Below, one piece after another: positions 1-6,133 of a stretch of 7,099 nucleotides of DNA. The stretch spans positions 1 through 7,099 of the forward strand of contig JAFYMA010000243.1 of assembly GCA_017556845.1 (NCBI GenBank). Reading direction: 5' to 3'. The notes under the pieces are model-generated. The model saw only the letters and a list, made by a program, of their open reading frames with translations, did not search any database and had not been told where the DNA came from. The stretch's first letter is position 1. The number at the start of each line of letters is the position of its first letter. The translations under genes were made by a program, and so were the position numbers. The DNA is from Clostridia bacterium. Lineage in GTDB: Bacteria > Bacillota > Clostridia > Oscillospirales > CAG-272.

Positions 1-2
1 GC

Positions 3-1706
3 CCCGACAAGATCGTATGGATCGACGGTAGCGAGGAGCAGGCAGAAGCACTCCGTGCAGAGGCAATCGCAAACGGCGAGATCATCAAGCTCAATCAGGA
101 GCTTCTCCCCAACTGCTACCTCCACAGAACTGCAATCAACGACGTTGCACGCGTAGAGGGCAGAACCTTCATCTGCACTCCCACCAAGGAGGACGCAGGA
201 AACATCAATAACTGGATGGATCCCGCAGAGATGTATGCAAAGCTCAACAAGCTCTACAAGGGCGCAATGAAGGGAAGAACGATGTACGTTATTCCTTATT
301 CAATGGGCGTTATAGGCTCAAAATTCTCAAAGATCGGTATCGAGCTTACTGACTCTATCTACGTCGTTCTCAATATGGAGATCATGACAAGAGTCGGCAA
401 CAAGGTTCTTGAAGCTCTCGGCGATTCTCCCGACTACGTTAAGGGCTTGCACGGCAAGGTAAACGTTGATGAAGAAAAGCGTTATATCTGCCACTTCCCT
501 GAGGATAACACGATCTGCTCTGTAAACTCCGCATACGGCGGTAACGTTCTTCTGGGTAAGAAGTGCTTTGCACTCCGTATTGCATCGTATCAGGGTAAGC
601 AAGAAGGCTGGATGGCTGAGCACATGCTTATTCTCGGTATCGAAAGCCCCGACGGCGATGTTAAGTACATTGCAGCGGCATTCCCCTCCGCTTGCGGTAA
701 GACGAACCTTGCAATGCTCATTCCGCCGGAAATATATAAGAATAAGGGCTATAAGGTATGGTGCGTAGGTGACGATATTGCCTGGATCAGAGTCGGCGAG
801 GATGGAAGACTGTGGGCGATGAACCCCGAAAACGGCTTCTTCGGCGTTGCACCCGGTACGAATGAAAAGTCCAACCCCAATGCGCTTCACACAACGTTCA
901 GCGATACGATATTCACTAACGTTGCTCACAATATGGATGACAATACTGTATGGTGGGAAGGTCTTACAAAAGAAAAGCCTGCTAATATGATTGACTGGAA
1001 GGGCAATCCCTATGATGCTGAATCCGGCGAAAAGGCTGCTCATCCCAACTCAAGATTTACAGCAAGAGCAAAGAATTGCCCCTGCCTGTCGTCTGAATTT
1101 GAAAATCCCCAGGGCGTTCCGCTGTCTGCTATCGTATTCGGCGGCAGACGTGCGAAGACTGCTCCGCTCGTATATGAATCCACAAGCTGGCAGAACGGTG
1201 TGTTCGTAGGCTCTATCATGGCTTCCGAAACGACCGCAGCAGCTTCGGGTGCAGTTGGCGTTGTTCGCCGTGACCCGATGGCTATGCGTCCTTTTGCAGG
1301 CTACGATATGGGTGACTATTTTGCTCACTGGCTCGAAATGGGCAAGAAGATCAAGAATCCCCCCAAGATATTCAACGTAAACTGGTTCAGACTTGATGAC
1401 GAGGGTCACTTTATCTGGCCCGGCTTTGGTGACAACCTGCGTGTTCTTCTTTGGATCCTTGCTCGTTGCGAGGATAAGGTTGAAGCAGTTGCTTCTCCTA
1501 TCGGTAATCTCCCCAAGCCCGAGGATATCAACATTGAAGATCTCGATATTACAGTTGACACTATCAAGGAGCTTCTTGAAATAGATAAGGAAGTATGGCT
1601 GCAGGAAGCAGAGGGAATTAAGGACTTCTACGCTCAGGTAGGCGAAAGAGTTCCCGCAGAGCTTTACGCAGAGCTTGATAACCTTATTGCAAATCTTAAA
1701 AAATAA
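3..1706 (+). CDS. pckG: Phosphoenolpyruvate carboxykinase (GTP), 5'-truncated by the window
   Basis: Catalyses GTP + oxaloacetate to PEP + CO2 + GDP in the cytosol (EC 4.1.1.32). In anaerobic Clostridia it often runs in the CO2-fixing direction, from PEP to oxaloacetate. The reading frame is open from position 3 to the TAA at 1704-1706 (567 residues visible). An internal ATG at 216 is not the start, because the in-frame sequence before it is typical PEPCK (PDKIVWIDGS at the edge, then LHRTAINDVARVEGRT, which holds the PEP-binding Arg at visible residue 50). Family proteins are about 600 residues, so roughly 25-40 are missing. Visible motifs are the P-loop FPSACGKTN (nt 681-707) with the mobile-loop Cys typical of the GTP class, the metal/kinase-2 motif VGDDIAWIR (nt 765-791), NPENGFFGVAPGTN, and near the C terminus FNVNWFRLDDEGHFIWPGFG, which contributes to nucleotide binding. 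The GTP class rather than the ATP class is clear from these motifs. The gene is followed at once by a terminator. Confidence 0.97.
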   Translation, partial: PDKIVWIDGSEEQAEALRAEAIANGEIIKLNQELLPNCYLHRTAINDVARVEGRTFICTPTKEDAGNINNWMDPAEMYAKLNKLYKGAMKGRTMYVIPYSMGVIGSKFSKIGIELTDSIYVVLNMEIMTRVGNKVLEALGDSPDYVKGLHGKVNVDEEKRYICHFPEDNTICSVNSAYGGNVLLGKKCFALRIASYQGKQEGWMAEHMLILGIESPDGDVKYIAAAFPSACGKTNLAMLIPPEIYKNKGYKVWCVGDDIAWIRVGEDGRLWAMNPENGFFGVAPGTNEKSNPNALHTTFSDTIFTNVAHNMDDNTVWWEGLTKEKPANMIDWKGNPYDAESGEKAAHPNSRFTARAKNCPCLSSEFENPQGVPLSAIVFGGRRAKTAPLVYESTSWQNGVFVGSIMASETTAAASGAVGVVRRDPMAMRPFAGYDMGDYFAHWLEMGKKIKNPPKIFNVNWFRLDDEGHFIWPGFGDNLRVLLWILARCEDKVEAVASPIGNLPKPEDINIEDLDITVDTIKELLEIDKEVWLQEAEGIKDFYAQVGERVPAELYAELDNLIANLKK

Positions 1707-1715
1707 GATGAACAG

Positions 1716-1750
1716 AAAAACGCAAGGGAGTAGTACCCCTTGCGTTTTTT
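1716..1750 (+). terminator. Rho-independent terminator of pckG
   Basis: A 13-bp perfect stem (1716-1728 with 1737-1749, core CGCAAGGG/CCCTTGCG) has an 8-nt loop and its 3' arm runs into TTTTTT (1745-1750). It begins 10 nt after the pckG stop codon. The A-tract on the 5' side could also give some termination on the other strand, but no minus-strand gene reads in here. Confidence 0.93.
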
Positions 1751-1776
1751 ACTGAATTATTCGTCGAAAGGAAAAT

Positions 1777-2121
1777 ATGATACAGATATTCGGAAAGAAA
1801 AAGTGTTTTGATACAAAAAAAGCAGAGCGATTCTTTAAAGAGCGCGGTGTAAAGGTTCAATTTATAGATCTGCTGGATAAGGGAATGTCCAAGGGCGAAT
1901 ATGTGAGTGTCAAAAGCGCTGTCGGCGGAATTGACGCTTTAGCTGATACAAACTCAGGTGACTATGCCATGCTTGCGTATCTTGCTTATGAGGAGGATAA
2001 GGACGAAAAGCTCCTTACAGAGCCGTCACTTATGAAAACTCCCATAGTCCGCAATGGCAAAAAGGCGACAGTCGGTTATTGTCCGGATGTATGGAAAAAG
2101 TGGCTGGAGGAAATGAAATGA
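1777..2121 (+). CDS. ArsC/Spx-family thioredoxin-fold protein (arsenate reductase-like)
   Basis: A 114-residue protein with the whole ArsC-family layout: an N-terminal beta strand (MIQIFG), a nucleophile-position Cys10 in CFDT followed by KKAERFF, the VQFIDLLDKGMSKGE segment, and a C-terminal block, MKTPIVRNGKKATVGYCPDVWKKWL, with the cis-proline TPIV and the conserved Arg92. The motif is C-x-x-T, not the C-x-x-C redox switch of Spx, and a second Cys lies at 102. No ArsR, ArsB or other arsenic gene is nearby, so arsenate reduction is not supported. A generic thiol-redox or regulatory role is equally possible. Start ATG 1777 has a good ribosome binding site (AAAGGA, about 1767-1772). The stop overlaps the next start by ATGA, so the two genes are probably co-translated. 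No sigma-A promoter was recognised in the 26 nt between the pckG terminator and this gene. Confidence 0.85.
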   Translation: MIQIFGKKKCFDTKKAERFFKERGVKVQFIDLLDKGMSKGEYVSVKSAVGGIDALADTNSGDYAMLAYLAYEEDKDEKLLTEPSLMKTPIVRNGKKATVGYCPDVWKKWLEEMK

Positions 2122-2666
2122 ATTTAAAACAGCACGCCAAGGAGCACCTTTTGAAAAATCTGAACGAAAGCGGAGTTTTCGTTGATTTTACAATGGGCAA
2201 CGGGCATGATACAGAGTTTTTATGCAGTGTTGCAAAAAACGGAAAGGTGTACTCCTTCGATATTCAAGAGCAGGCGCTTCAGAATACGAAAAAACTGCTT
2301 GACGAAAAGGGACACAGTAATTATGAATTGATACTGTCGGGCCATCAGAATGTTAAGCAGTATGTCAAAGAGCAGATAGACGGAGGAATGTTCAATCTCG
2401 GTTATTTGCCGGGCGGAGATAAAACGCTTCATACTATGTGCGATACTACTCTGAAGGCGGTAAGTGACGGAATAGAGCTGCTTAAGGGCGGCGGAGTTCT
2501 TGTAATATCGGTATATCCGGGTCACGATGAGGGAAGACGCGAGGGCGAAATGCTTCTTGAATACCTGTCGAAATACGATAGAAAGTATTATTCCGTAATG
2601 AATTGCAGAATGATAAACTCCTACGATTCTCCGTTTATAATTGCTATTGAAAAATACGATAAATAA
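2118..2666 (+). CDS. mnmM: tRNA wobble-uridine methyltransferase, MnmM/YtqB family (Pfam rRNA_methylase)
   Basis: A 182-residue class I SAM-dependent methyltransferase. SAM-binding motif I is VDFTMGNGHD (residues 22-31), an acidic end of strand 2 is seen in YSFDIQ (Asp49 region), and the family signature NLGYLPGGDK lies at 93-102, followed by GGGVLVISVYPGHDEGR (about 125-140). The GNGHDT and GYLPGGDK blocks identify the YtqB family, shown in Bacillus to act as MnmM, methylating the 5-aminomethyl group of (2-thio)uridine 34 in tRNA; assignment here is by motif. The start at 2118 is chosen because GGAGG (2106-2110) sits 7 nt before it, it overlaps the upstream stop by ATGA, and homologues begin close to this residue. 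An in-frame ATG at 2079 lies inside the upstream gene and would add 13 unrelated residues. The TAA at 2664-2666 abuts the stop of the convergent gene. Confidence 0.88.
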   Translation: MNLKQHAKEHLLKNLNESGVFVDFTMGNGHDTEFLCSVAKNGKVYSFDIQEQALQNTKKLLDEKGHSNYELILSGHQNVKQYVKEQIDGGMFNLGYLPGGDKTLHTMCDTTLKAVSDGIELLKGGGVLVISVYPGHDEGRREGEMLLEYLSKYDRKYYSVMNCRMINSYDSPFIIAIEKYDK

Positions 2667-2691
2667 TTATCTCTTATCGAATATTCTTTTT
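2650..2691. terminator. Weak bidirectional terminator candidate between convergent genes
   Basis: A 6-bp stem, CGATAA (2657-2662) with TTATCG (2674-2679), has an 11-nt loop and is flanked by AAAAA (2650-2654) and TTTTT (2687-2691), so either strand would read a hairpin followed by a U-tract after a short interrupted extension. The stem has few GC pairs and lies inside the 3' ends of both genes, because there is no intergenic DNA. Only a tentative call. Confidence 0.3.
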
Positions 2692-3725
2692 GAAAGCTTG
2701 CGTTCAAACCGTTCCTTTCTTTCAAAATCCATAGCATGTATGTATATATCCTCCGTTTCAGCGTGTAATGCCTTTACGGCGGCAAGATATGACAGTGCTT
2801 CATTCAGAACTGATGTATGGGCGTTTTGTATAAACCTCAGCCGTTTTTTACATACGGATATGCTATCGTTTTTGATAAATCGGTCCATGTTGATTATTTT
2901 GCCGTTTTTTTCTTCATTAGGCATCATAATCGTAAATGAAATTTTGCTATCGGGTAAATATATACCGTCTATTCTTTCGGGAGTATCAGGGCAGTAGCTT
3001 ACGGTTACTGCCTGATTTTTTTCTTTCAGCTTATTTAAAAGCTGTAAAAAGAATACACCGCTTATTCTGTACTTATCTTTAATAACAAATCTTTCTGCAG
3101 CGTTTTCGTAAAATGTGTCAAGAGTAACTACACCGTCGGTGCTGTATGCTTTCGTTATACGCACGCTTTCCTTATATTGCTGCAAAGTGGGTACCCGCCT
3201 ACACAGTCTTGATATGTAGTCGGACATTTTTTGATACAGAACGTATGGGCAAACTGTGCTGTCATACTCTCTTTGCAGAGAGCCTGCGCAGCCCAAAAAC
3301 GTATATGCTCTGCGATAAAGCTCTTTTTTTGCGTTTATTAAGGATATAATTTTTTCGCGCTGATCTTCAAGCATTTCTACGTTGAAAAATTCTCCCAGAT
3401 TGATTATTTCTTCAACTGCACCGGGGTATATCGGATCGGTCATATGTGGTGAGGTCCCGTCGATTATTGCAGTTTTTAATTCGGGAATTATTATTCCGTC
3501 GAGAGATCCGGGATCTGATGAGCACAAAAAGTATTCCGTATTATATCCGAGCTTGTCGGCGGTTTTTCCTATATAAGACATAAGATGCGATTTTCCCGTT
3601 CCGGGTCCGCCCTTCAAAATATATATTTTATTTAATTCTTCGCAGGAGAATATTTTATTAAAATAGCTTATAAATCCGCATGATGAATTTGAAGCGGCAA
3701 AATATGCATTACTGTATTTTTTCAT
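2667..3725 (-). CDS. Double P-loop ATPase-like protein (PRK06851-like), function unknown
   Basis: A 352-residue protein of unknown function. The N-terminal half has a clear Walker A, LKGGPGTGKSHL (G39-S46), followed by YFLCSSDPGSLDGIIIPELKTAIIDGTSPH (64-94), a pattern I recognise from the PRK06851-type hypothetical ATPases of Firmicutes. The C-terminal half repeats the same layout: RFVIKDKYRISGVFF (212-226) aligns with the Walker A strand and loop, and SYCPDTPERIDGIYLPDSK (243-261) aligns with LCSSDPGSLDGIIIPELK. The second Walker A has lost its GxGK[ST] residues, so only the first site should bind nucleotide. There is no signal peptide or membrane segment, so it should be cytoplasmic. The start is supported by AAAGGAG (3733-3739, minus strand), 7 nt upstream. 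It is transcribed alone and converges on mnmM with abutting stop codons. Biochemical role and substrate cannot be inferred. Confidence 0.8.
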   Translation of the reverse strand: MKKYSNAYFAASNSSCGFISYFNKIFSCEELNKIYILKGGPGTGKSHLMSYIGKTADKLGYNTEYFLCSSDPGSLDGIIIPELKTAIIDGTSPHMTDPIYPGAVEEIINLGEFFNVEMLEDQREKIISLINAKKELYRRAYTFLGCAGSLQREYDSTVCPYVLYQKMSDYISRLCRRVPTLQQYKESVRITKAYSTDGVVTLDTFYENAAERFVIKDKYRISGVFFLQLLNKLKEKNQAVTVSYCPDTPERIDGIYLPDSKISFTIMMPNEEKNGKIINMDRFIKNDSISVCKKRLRFIQNAHTSVLNEALSYLAAVKALHAETEDIYIHAMDFERKERFERKLSKRIFDKR

Positions 3726-3752
3726 TATAAAACTCCTTTCGGGATGTCTTTA

Positions 3753-3758
3753 ATTATA
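3753..3758 (-). promoter_or_regulatory. Candidate -10 box for the P-loop gene
   Basis: The minus strand reads TATAAT here, 27 nt before the start codon at 3725. At 16-18 nt further upstream no good -35 element is visible (ACCTAA at 17 nt). The position is plausible for a promoter, but a hexamer alone in AT-rich DNA is weak evidence. Confidence 0.35.
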
Positions 3759-3787
3759 ATATGCTTCCATTCAGGTTAGGTGCGTTC

Positions 3788-3816
3788 TTGACAATATTTT
3801 TTTGTTATGGTACAAT
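3788..3816 (+). promoter_or_regulatory. Sigma-A promoter with extended -10 for the propeller-like gene
   Basis: TTGACA (3788-3793) is followed by a 17-nt spacer and TACAAT (3811-3816), with TG one base before the -10 (3808-3809), the extended -10 motif. Five of six -10 bases and all -35 bases match consensus. The predicted transcription start is near 3823, only about 12 nt before the start codon and within the ribosome binding site. Confidence 0.85.
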
Positions 3817-3819
3817 ACG

Positions 3820-3830
3820 AAAGGAGGTGA
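3820..3830 (+). promoter_or_regulatory. Ribosome binding site that fixes the start at 3835
   Basis: AAAGGAGGTGA is a near-perfect match to the anti-Shine-Dalgarno sequence, and GGAGG ends 7 nt before ATG 3835. It rules out an in-frame TTG at 3802, which lies between the -35 and -10 boxes. The predicted transcription start falls inside this element, so the 5' A residues may not be present in the mRNA. Confidence 0.9.
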
Positions 3831-3834
3831 CTAT

Positions 3835-5046
3835 ATGCGCAATTTCTATTATATTTCCAATGGCAAAATGTTCTTTTTTGAAAACGGAAAGGAAATACCG
3901 ATACATTCCGAGGTCTTGGATTCTTATATATATAAATTAAAGGATGATGCCGCACGCAACGAATGGAAGCGTTCGGGCAAGGGTGCGGAATTTCTCGGAA
4001 GCTACGATCCTCAGGCGAGTGCAGAGGAACGAGTATCGTCGGTGCGCTCTCAGGCTTTCGGTATGCAAGCATACGGCGAACAGCTTTTTTACTCGATCTC
4101 GATTGACGGTGTGACAGGAATATACAGAAAATCACCTCATTCCGATAAAGATGGGATCGTCATAAGCAGCAGTGACGTTGTGTACAGAGATTTCGATATT
4201 AAGGGTGAGCGTATGGTATATACCTGCGAATTTGCGGGTGAACGTCATATAGCCGTTCTTGACATTGATACACCGTACAGCAGGACGTATACAGAGGGAA
4301 GAACGGTTGACAGCCGTCCTGTGTGGAGCAAAACGTCTGATGCGGTATATTTTATGTCATCGGGATTATTGCTTGATGACGGACAGGACGAGACGGTTGC
4401 GGAAAACAAGAGCTTTGCGCAGACGACTGCTGAAATGCTTACAAACGCAGGTGATCCATCCGCTTGTGAAAGATCGCCTGAGGTGATATGTCGGCTTGAC
4501 TTTGAAAGCGGCAGTATAAGTGAGATACTTGCAGATGAAAAATACGATTTTGTAAGTCCTCAAACGACGAAAAACGGCGAGCTTTACTATATAAGAAGAC
4601 CTCATGAAACGGAAAGCTCATCATCGTTTTTAGGATGTCTTTGCGATATTTTGCTTTTTCCGTTCAGAATGTTAAGTGCGTTGTTCGGCTTTTTTAATCT
4701 GTTTTCTGCGAAATATTCAGGCAAGACGCTTTCCAAAAGCGGCAATGCCAAGCATAAAAACGAACAGCAAACAGTTATCGACGGCAATTTGATAAATGCT
4801 AAAAGGGAACTTGAACAGAACAGAAAAAGCGGAGACAGATCCCCAGGATTTATCCCCAGATCATGGGAGCTCAGGCGCATTTGCCCTGACGGTAACGATA
4901 TCCTCGTGCGCAAGGGTGTTTGCGCATACCGTGTGAACGATGACGGAAGTGTTCTTGTTTCCAACGGCTCTTATGTCATAGAAATAGATGAAAACGGAAA
5001 AGAAAAGGATGTACATAAAGCACATCGCGTAACATTTATCAGATAG
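3835..5046 (+). CDS. TolB/WD40-like beta-propeller protein with an internal hydrophobic segment, function unknown
   Basis: A 403-residue protein, not assigned to a named family. Repeated short units of the form 'charged turn, G, hydrophobic strand, polar strand' suggest propeller blades of the TolB/DPP-IV N-terminal kind: GEQLFYSISIDGVTGIYRK (81-99), GERMVYTCEFAGERHIAVLDI (124-144), SDAVYFMSSG (168-177), VICRLDFESGSISEILADEK (217-236), NGELYYIRRP (247-256) and NDILVRKGVCAYRVNDDGSVLVSN (354-377). There is no signal peptide. Residues about 265-291 form an aromatic and aliphatic stretch (FLGCLCDILLFPFRMLSALF and on) with an Asp and an Arg inside, followed by a Lys-rich linker (about 293-333). 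This looks more like an amphipathic or in-plane membrane helix inserted between blades than a clean transmembrane span. It stands as a single gene with its own strong promoter and terminator. The blade assignment is by eye. Confidence 0.7.
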   Translation: MRNFYYISNGKMFFFENGKEIPIHSEVLDSYIYKLKDDAARNEWKRSGKGAEFLGSYDPQASAEERVSSVRSQAFGMQAYGEQLFYSISIDGVTGIYRKSPHSDKDGIVISSSDVVYRDFDIKGERMVYTCEFAGERHIAVLDIDTPYSRTYTEGRTVDSRPVWSKTSDAVYFMSSGLLLDDGQDETVAENKSFAQTTAEMLTNAGDPSACERSPEVICRLDFESGSISEILADEKYDFVSPQTTKNGELYYIRRPHETESSSSFLGCLCDILLFPFRMLSALFGFFNLFSAKYSGKTLSKSGNAKHKNEQQTVIDGNLINAKRELEQNRKSGDRSPGFIPRSWELRRICPDGNDILVRKGVCAYRVNDDGSVLVSNGSYVIEIDENGKEKDVHKAHRVTFIR

Positions 5047-5048
5047 AT

Positions 5049-5084
5049 AAATATCCCTCGCAGGTAGAGCTGCGAGGGATATTT
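5049..5084. terminator. Strong, probably bidirectional terminator between convergent genes
   Basis: A 15-bp perfect stem (5049-5063 with 5070-5084, core TATCCCTCGCAG) with a 6-nt loop starts 3 nt after the propeller-like stop codon. On the plus strand it ends in TTTT-GG-TTT. On the minus strand, 18 nt after the DUF11-gene stop, the stem's own end supplies ATATTT followed by ATC, a shorter U-tract. It therefore serves the plus-strand gene well and can plausibly stop the opposing transcript too. Confidence 0.9.
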
Positions 5085-5101
5085 TGGTTTATATCAGCCT
5101 A

Positions 5102-5956
5102 TCAAATAGTTCCTGTTACGGTAAGCGTAGCGGTTCCGGGATCTATTGTTATTGCTCCCGTTGTTGTATCTCGTGTATAAGTTGCCGCGGGAACTGTTAT
5201 AACTGACGGAAGGGTAGTGAATACACCGCTTGCCGCATTGTAGGTATACTGTGTGTTTTCAGTAAGAGGGACGCCGTTAAGCGACACGGCGATGTTTTGC
5301 AATACGGGATCAAACGTATCTGTAACGGATACGTTATCAGTTACCGCTGCATCTGTATTGCCGTAGTTCTGAATGATGAACGTATACGTCAATGTGCCGT
5401 TTTCCGTAACAACGGAAGGCTCGATGTATTTCGTTATCGTAAGCTCGGGGGCGTTTTGGGGAAATACTGTTTCCTCTGCGGTTATGGCAGCGGGAATACC
5501 TACACCGCTTATAGTTGCGGTATTCACGATGCTGTCAGTTGCTGACAGGGGTGAAAATTGGTTTGTCTGAGCTTCATAAATGAGTATCATATTACTGTTT
5601 GCAGGAATAGTTATTCCGCTGAAAACAAGGGGCGGGCCTGCACTTACTGCAGGAGCTGCCTGCAGAACTCCGTTGATATAAAGCCTTGCAGAGCCGTCCG
5701 TGTACGTGAGCGGATAAAGTGTTTCTCCGTTGTACTCGTAAGCACCGAGATCGTCGCTTACGCTTACGCCGGAAACAGAGCTTGTGCCTGCATTTACCGC
5801 ACTGATAACGTACGTTATACTGTCATCTGTACTGTAGCTTGAAAGCACGGCGGTTTTGGTGGCTGAAAGCACTTCGAGTATTTCTCCTGTTACAATGTTT
5901 GAATTTACAACGGTGTTATTATATGAAAGCTGCGCTTGGTTTGTAAATTGCGCCAT
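5102..5956 (-). CDS. Two-domain DUF11-like beta-sandwich protein without signal peptide
   Basis: A 284-residue protein. After an N-terminal block (FTNQAQLSYNN, then NSNIVTGEILEVLSATKTA), two DUF11-type repeats follow: about 30-155 (SATKTAVLSSYSTDDSITYV, NAGTSSVSGVSVSDDLG) and about 170-284 (ELTITKYIEPSVV, GTLTYTFIIQNYGNTDAAVT, VSVTDTFDP). The 'TK..P..V..G..TYT..V.N.G' pattern is the hallmark of this family of immunoglobulin-like repeats, usually found on cell surfaces. Here there is no signal peptide, sortase motif or membrane segment, and no cysteine; Thr, Ser, Val and Asn dominate and Lys is almost absent (two residues). I recall this N-terminal block recurring in clostridial DUF11 proteins, which has not been checked. 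The start has a good ribosome binding site (AAGGAGAA, 5961-5968, minus). A structural role, possibly in the spore envelope, is an inference from composition and its upstream region. Confidence 0.82.
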   Translation of the reverse strand: MAQFTNQAQLSYNNTVVNSNIVTGEILEVLSATKTAVLSSYSTDDSITYVISAVNAGTSSVSGVSVSDDLGAYEYNGETLYPLTYTDGSARLYINGVLQAAPAVSAGPPLVFSGITIPANSNMILIYEAQTNQFSPLSATDSIVNTATISGVGIPAAITAEETVFPQNAPELTITKYIEPSVVTENGTLTYTFIIQNYGNTDAAVTDNVSVTDTFDPVLQNIAVSLNGVPLTENTQYTYNAASGVFTTLPSVITVPAATYTRDTTTGAITIDPGTATLTVTGTI

Positions 5957-5976
5957 AAAATTCTCCTTGTGTGTAT

Positions 5977-5993
5977 TTGGGATATGTTCCCAA
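5977..5993. repeat. Dyad TTGGGA-N5-TCCCAA just upstream of the DUF11 gene
   Basis: Perfect 6-bp inverted arms (5977-5982 and 5988-5993) with a 5-nt spacer. It lies at the predicted transcription start and early leader of the DUF11 gene, 9 nt before its ribosome binding site. It could be an operator or, if transcribed in full, a small 5' hairpin. It does not match a named operator well. Confidence 0.5.
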
Positions 5994-5996
5994 TGC

Positions 5997-6024
5997 TATT
6001 ATATGTGCATATAATGGCTTGTGT
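5997..6024 (-). promoter_or_regulatory. Candidate promoter of the DUF11 gene, sigma-K-like
   Basis: On the minus strand AC, 17 nt, then CATATAATA fits the Bacillus sigma-K pattern AC-N17-CATANNNTA exactly. The same stretch can be read as a sigma-A promoter, GTCACA (6022-6027) with an 18-nt spacer and TATAAT (5998-6003). Either would start transcription near 5990, giving a leader of about 34 nt. Position and -10 are convincing; the choice of sigma factor is not settled by sequence. Confidence 0.5.
5998..6015. repeat. 18-bp dyad over the -10 region of the DUF11 promoter
   Basis: ATTATATG-TG-CATATAAT is a perfect inverted repeat of 8-bp arms with a 2-nt centre. It covers the minus-strand -10 box exactly and is about 120 bp upstream of the promoter of the secreted-protein gene. 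It is a good shape for a homodimeric repressor site, but in AT-rich DNA it could also be chance, since the -10 itself is part of it. Confidence 0.5.
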
Positions 6025-6133
6025 GACCTTTTTTACTTCATATCTTTTTTACTCCTTAAAGTTAAAATATTATATATAAATACGTATTGACTATCATTTT
6101 GAACAATTTTAGCAAAAATTCAAAAATAGCATA

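Noticed and set aside
327..1043. Long open frame antisense to pckG (238 codons)
   Set aside because: It lies wholly inside pckG on the other strand, has no recognisable domain, and its length follows from pckG codon bias. The plus-strand reading is unmistakable PEPCK.
2079..2117. Upstream in-frame ATG extending mnmM by 13 residues
   Set aside because: It lies inside the ArsC-like gene without its own ribosome binding site. The 2118 ATG has GGAGG 7 nt before it and the usual ATGA overlap.
1777..2121. Arsenic-resistance gene arsC
   Set aside because: The fold is right but the active-site neighbours differ and no arsR, arsB or acr3 gene is in the window, so the name would overstate function.
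3802..3834. In-frame TTG start extending the propeller-like protein by 11 residues
   Set aside because: It sits between the -35 and -10 boxes of the gene's promoter and so would not be transcribed from it. ATG 3835 has a near-perfect ribosome binding site.
5977..5993. LexA (SOS) box reading of TTGGGAACATATCCCAA
   Set aside because: The Firmicute box needs GAAC-N4-GTTC. Only the GAAC half is present and the other arm is TCCCAA.
6033..6057. Mini-ORF ATG-AAG-TAA on the minus strand (start at 6041) after AAGGAGT (6051-6057), upstream of the DUF11 gene
   Set aside because: Two codons with a good ribosome binding site is intriguing, but it lies upstream of the predicted transcription start near 5990 and would need another promoter, for which I see no evidence.
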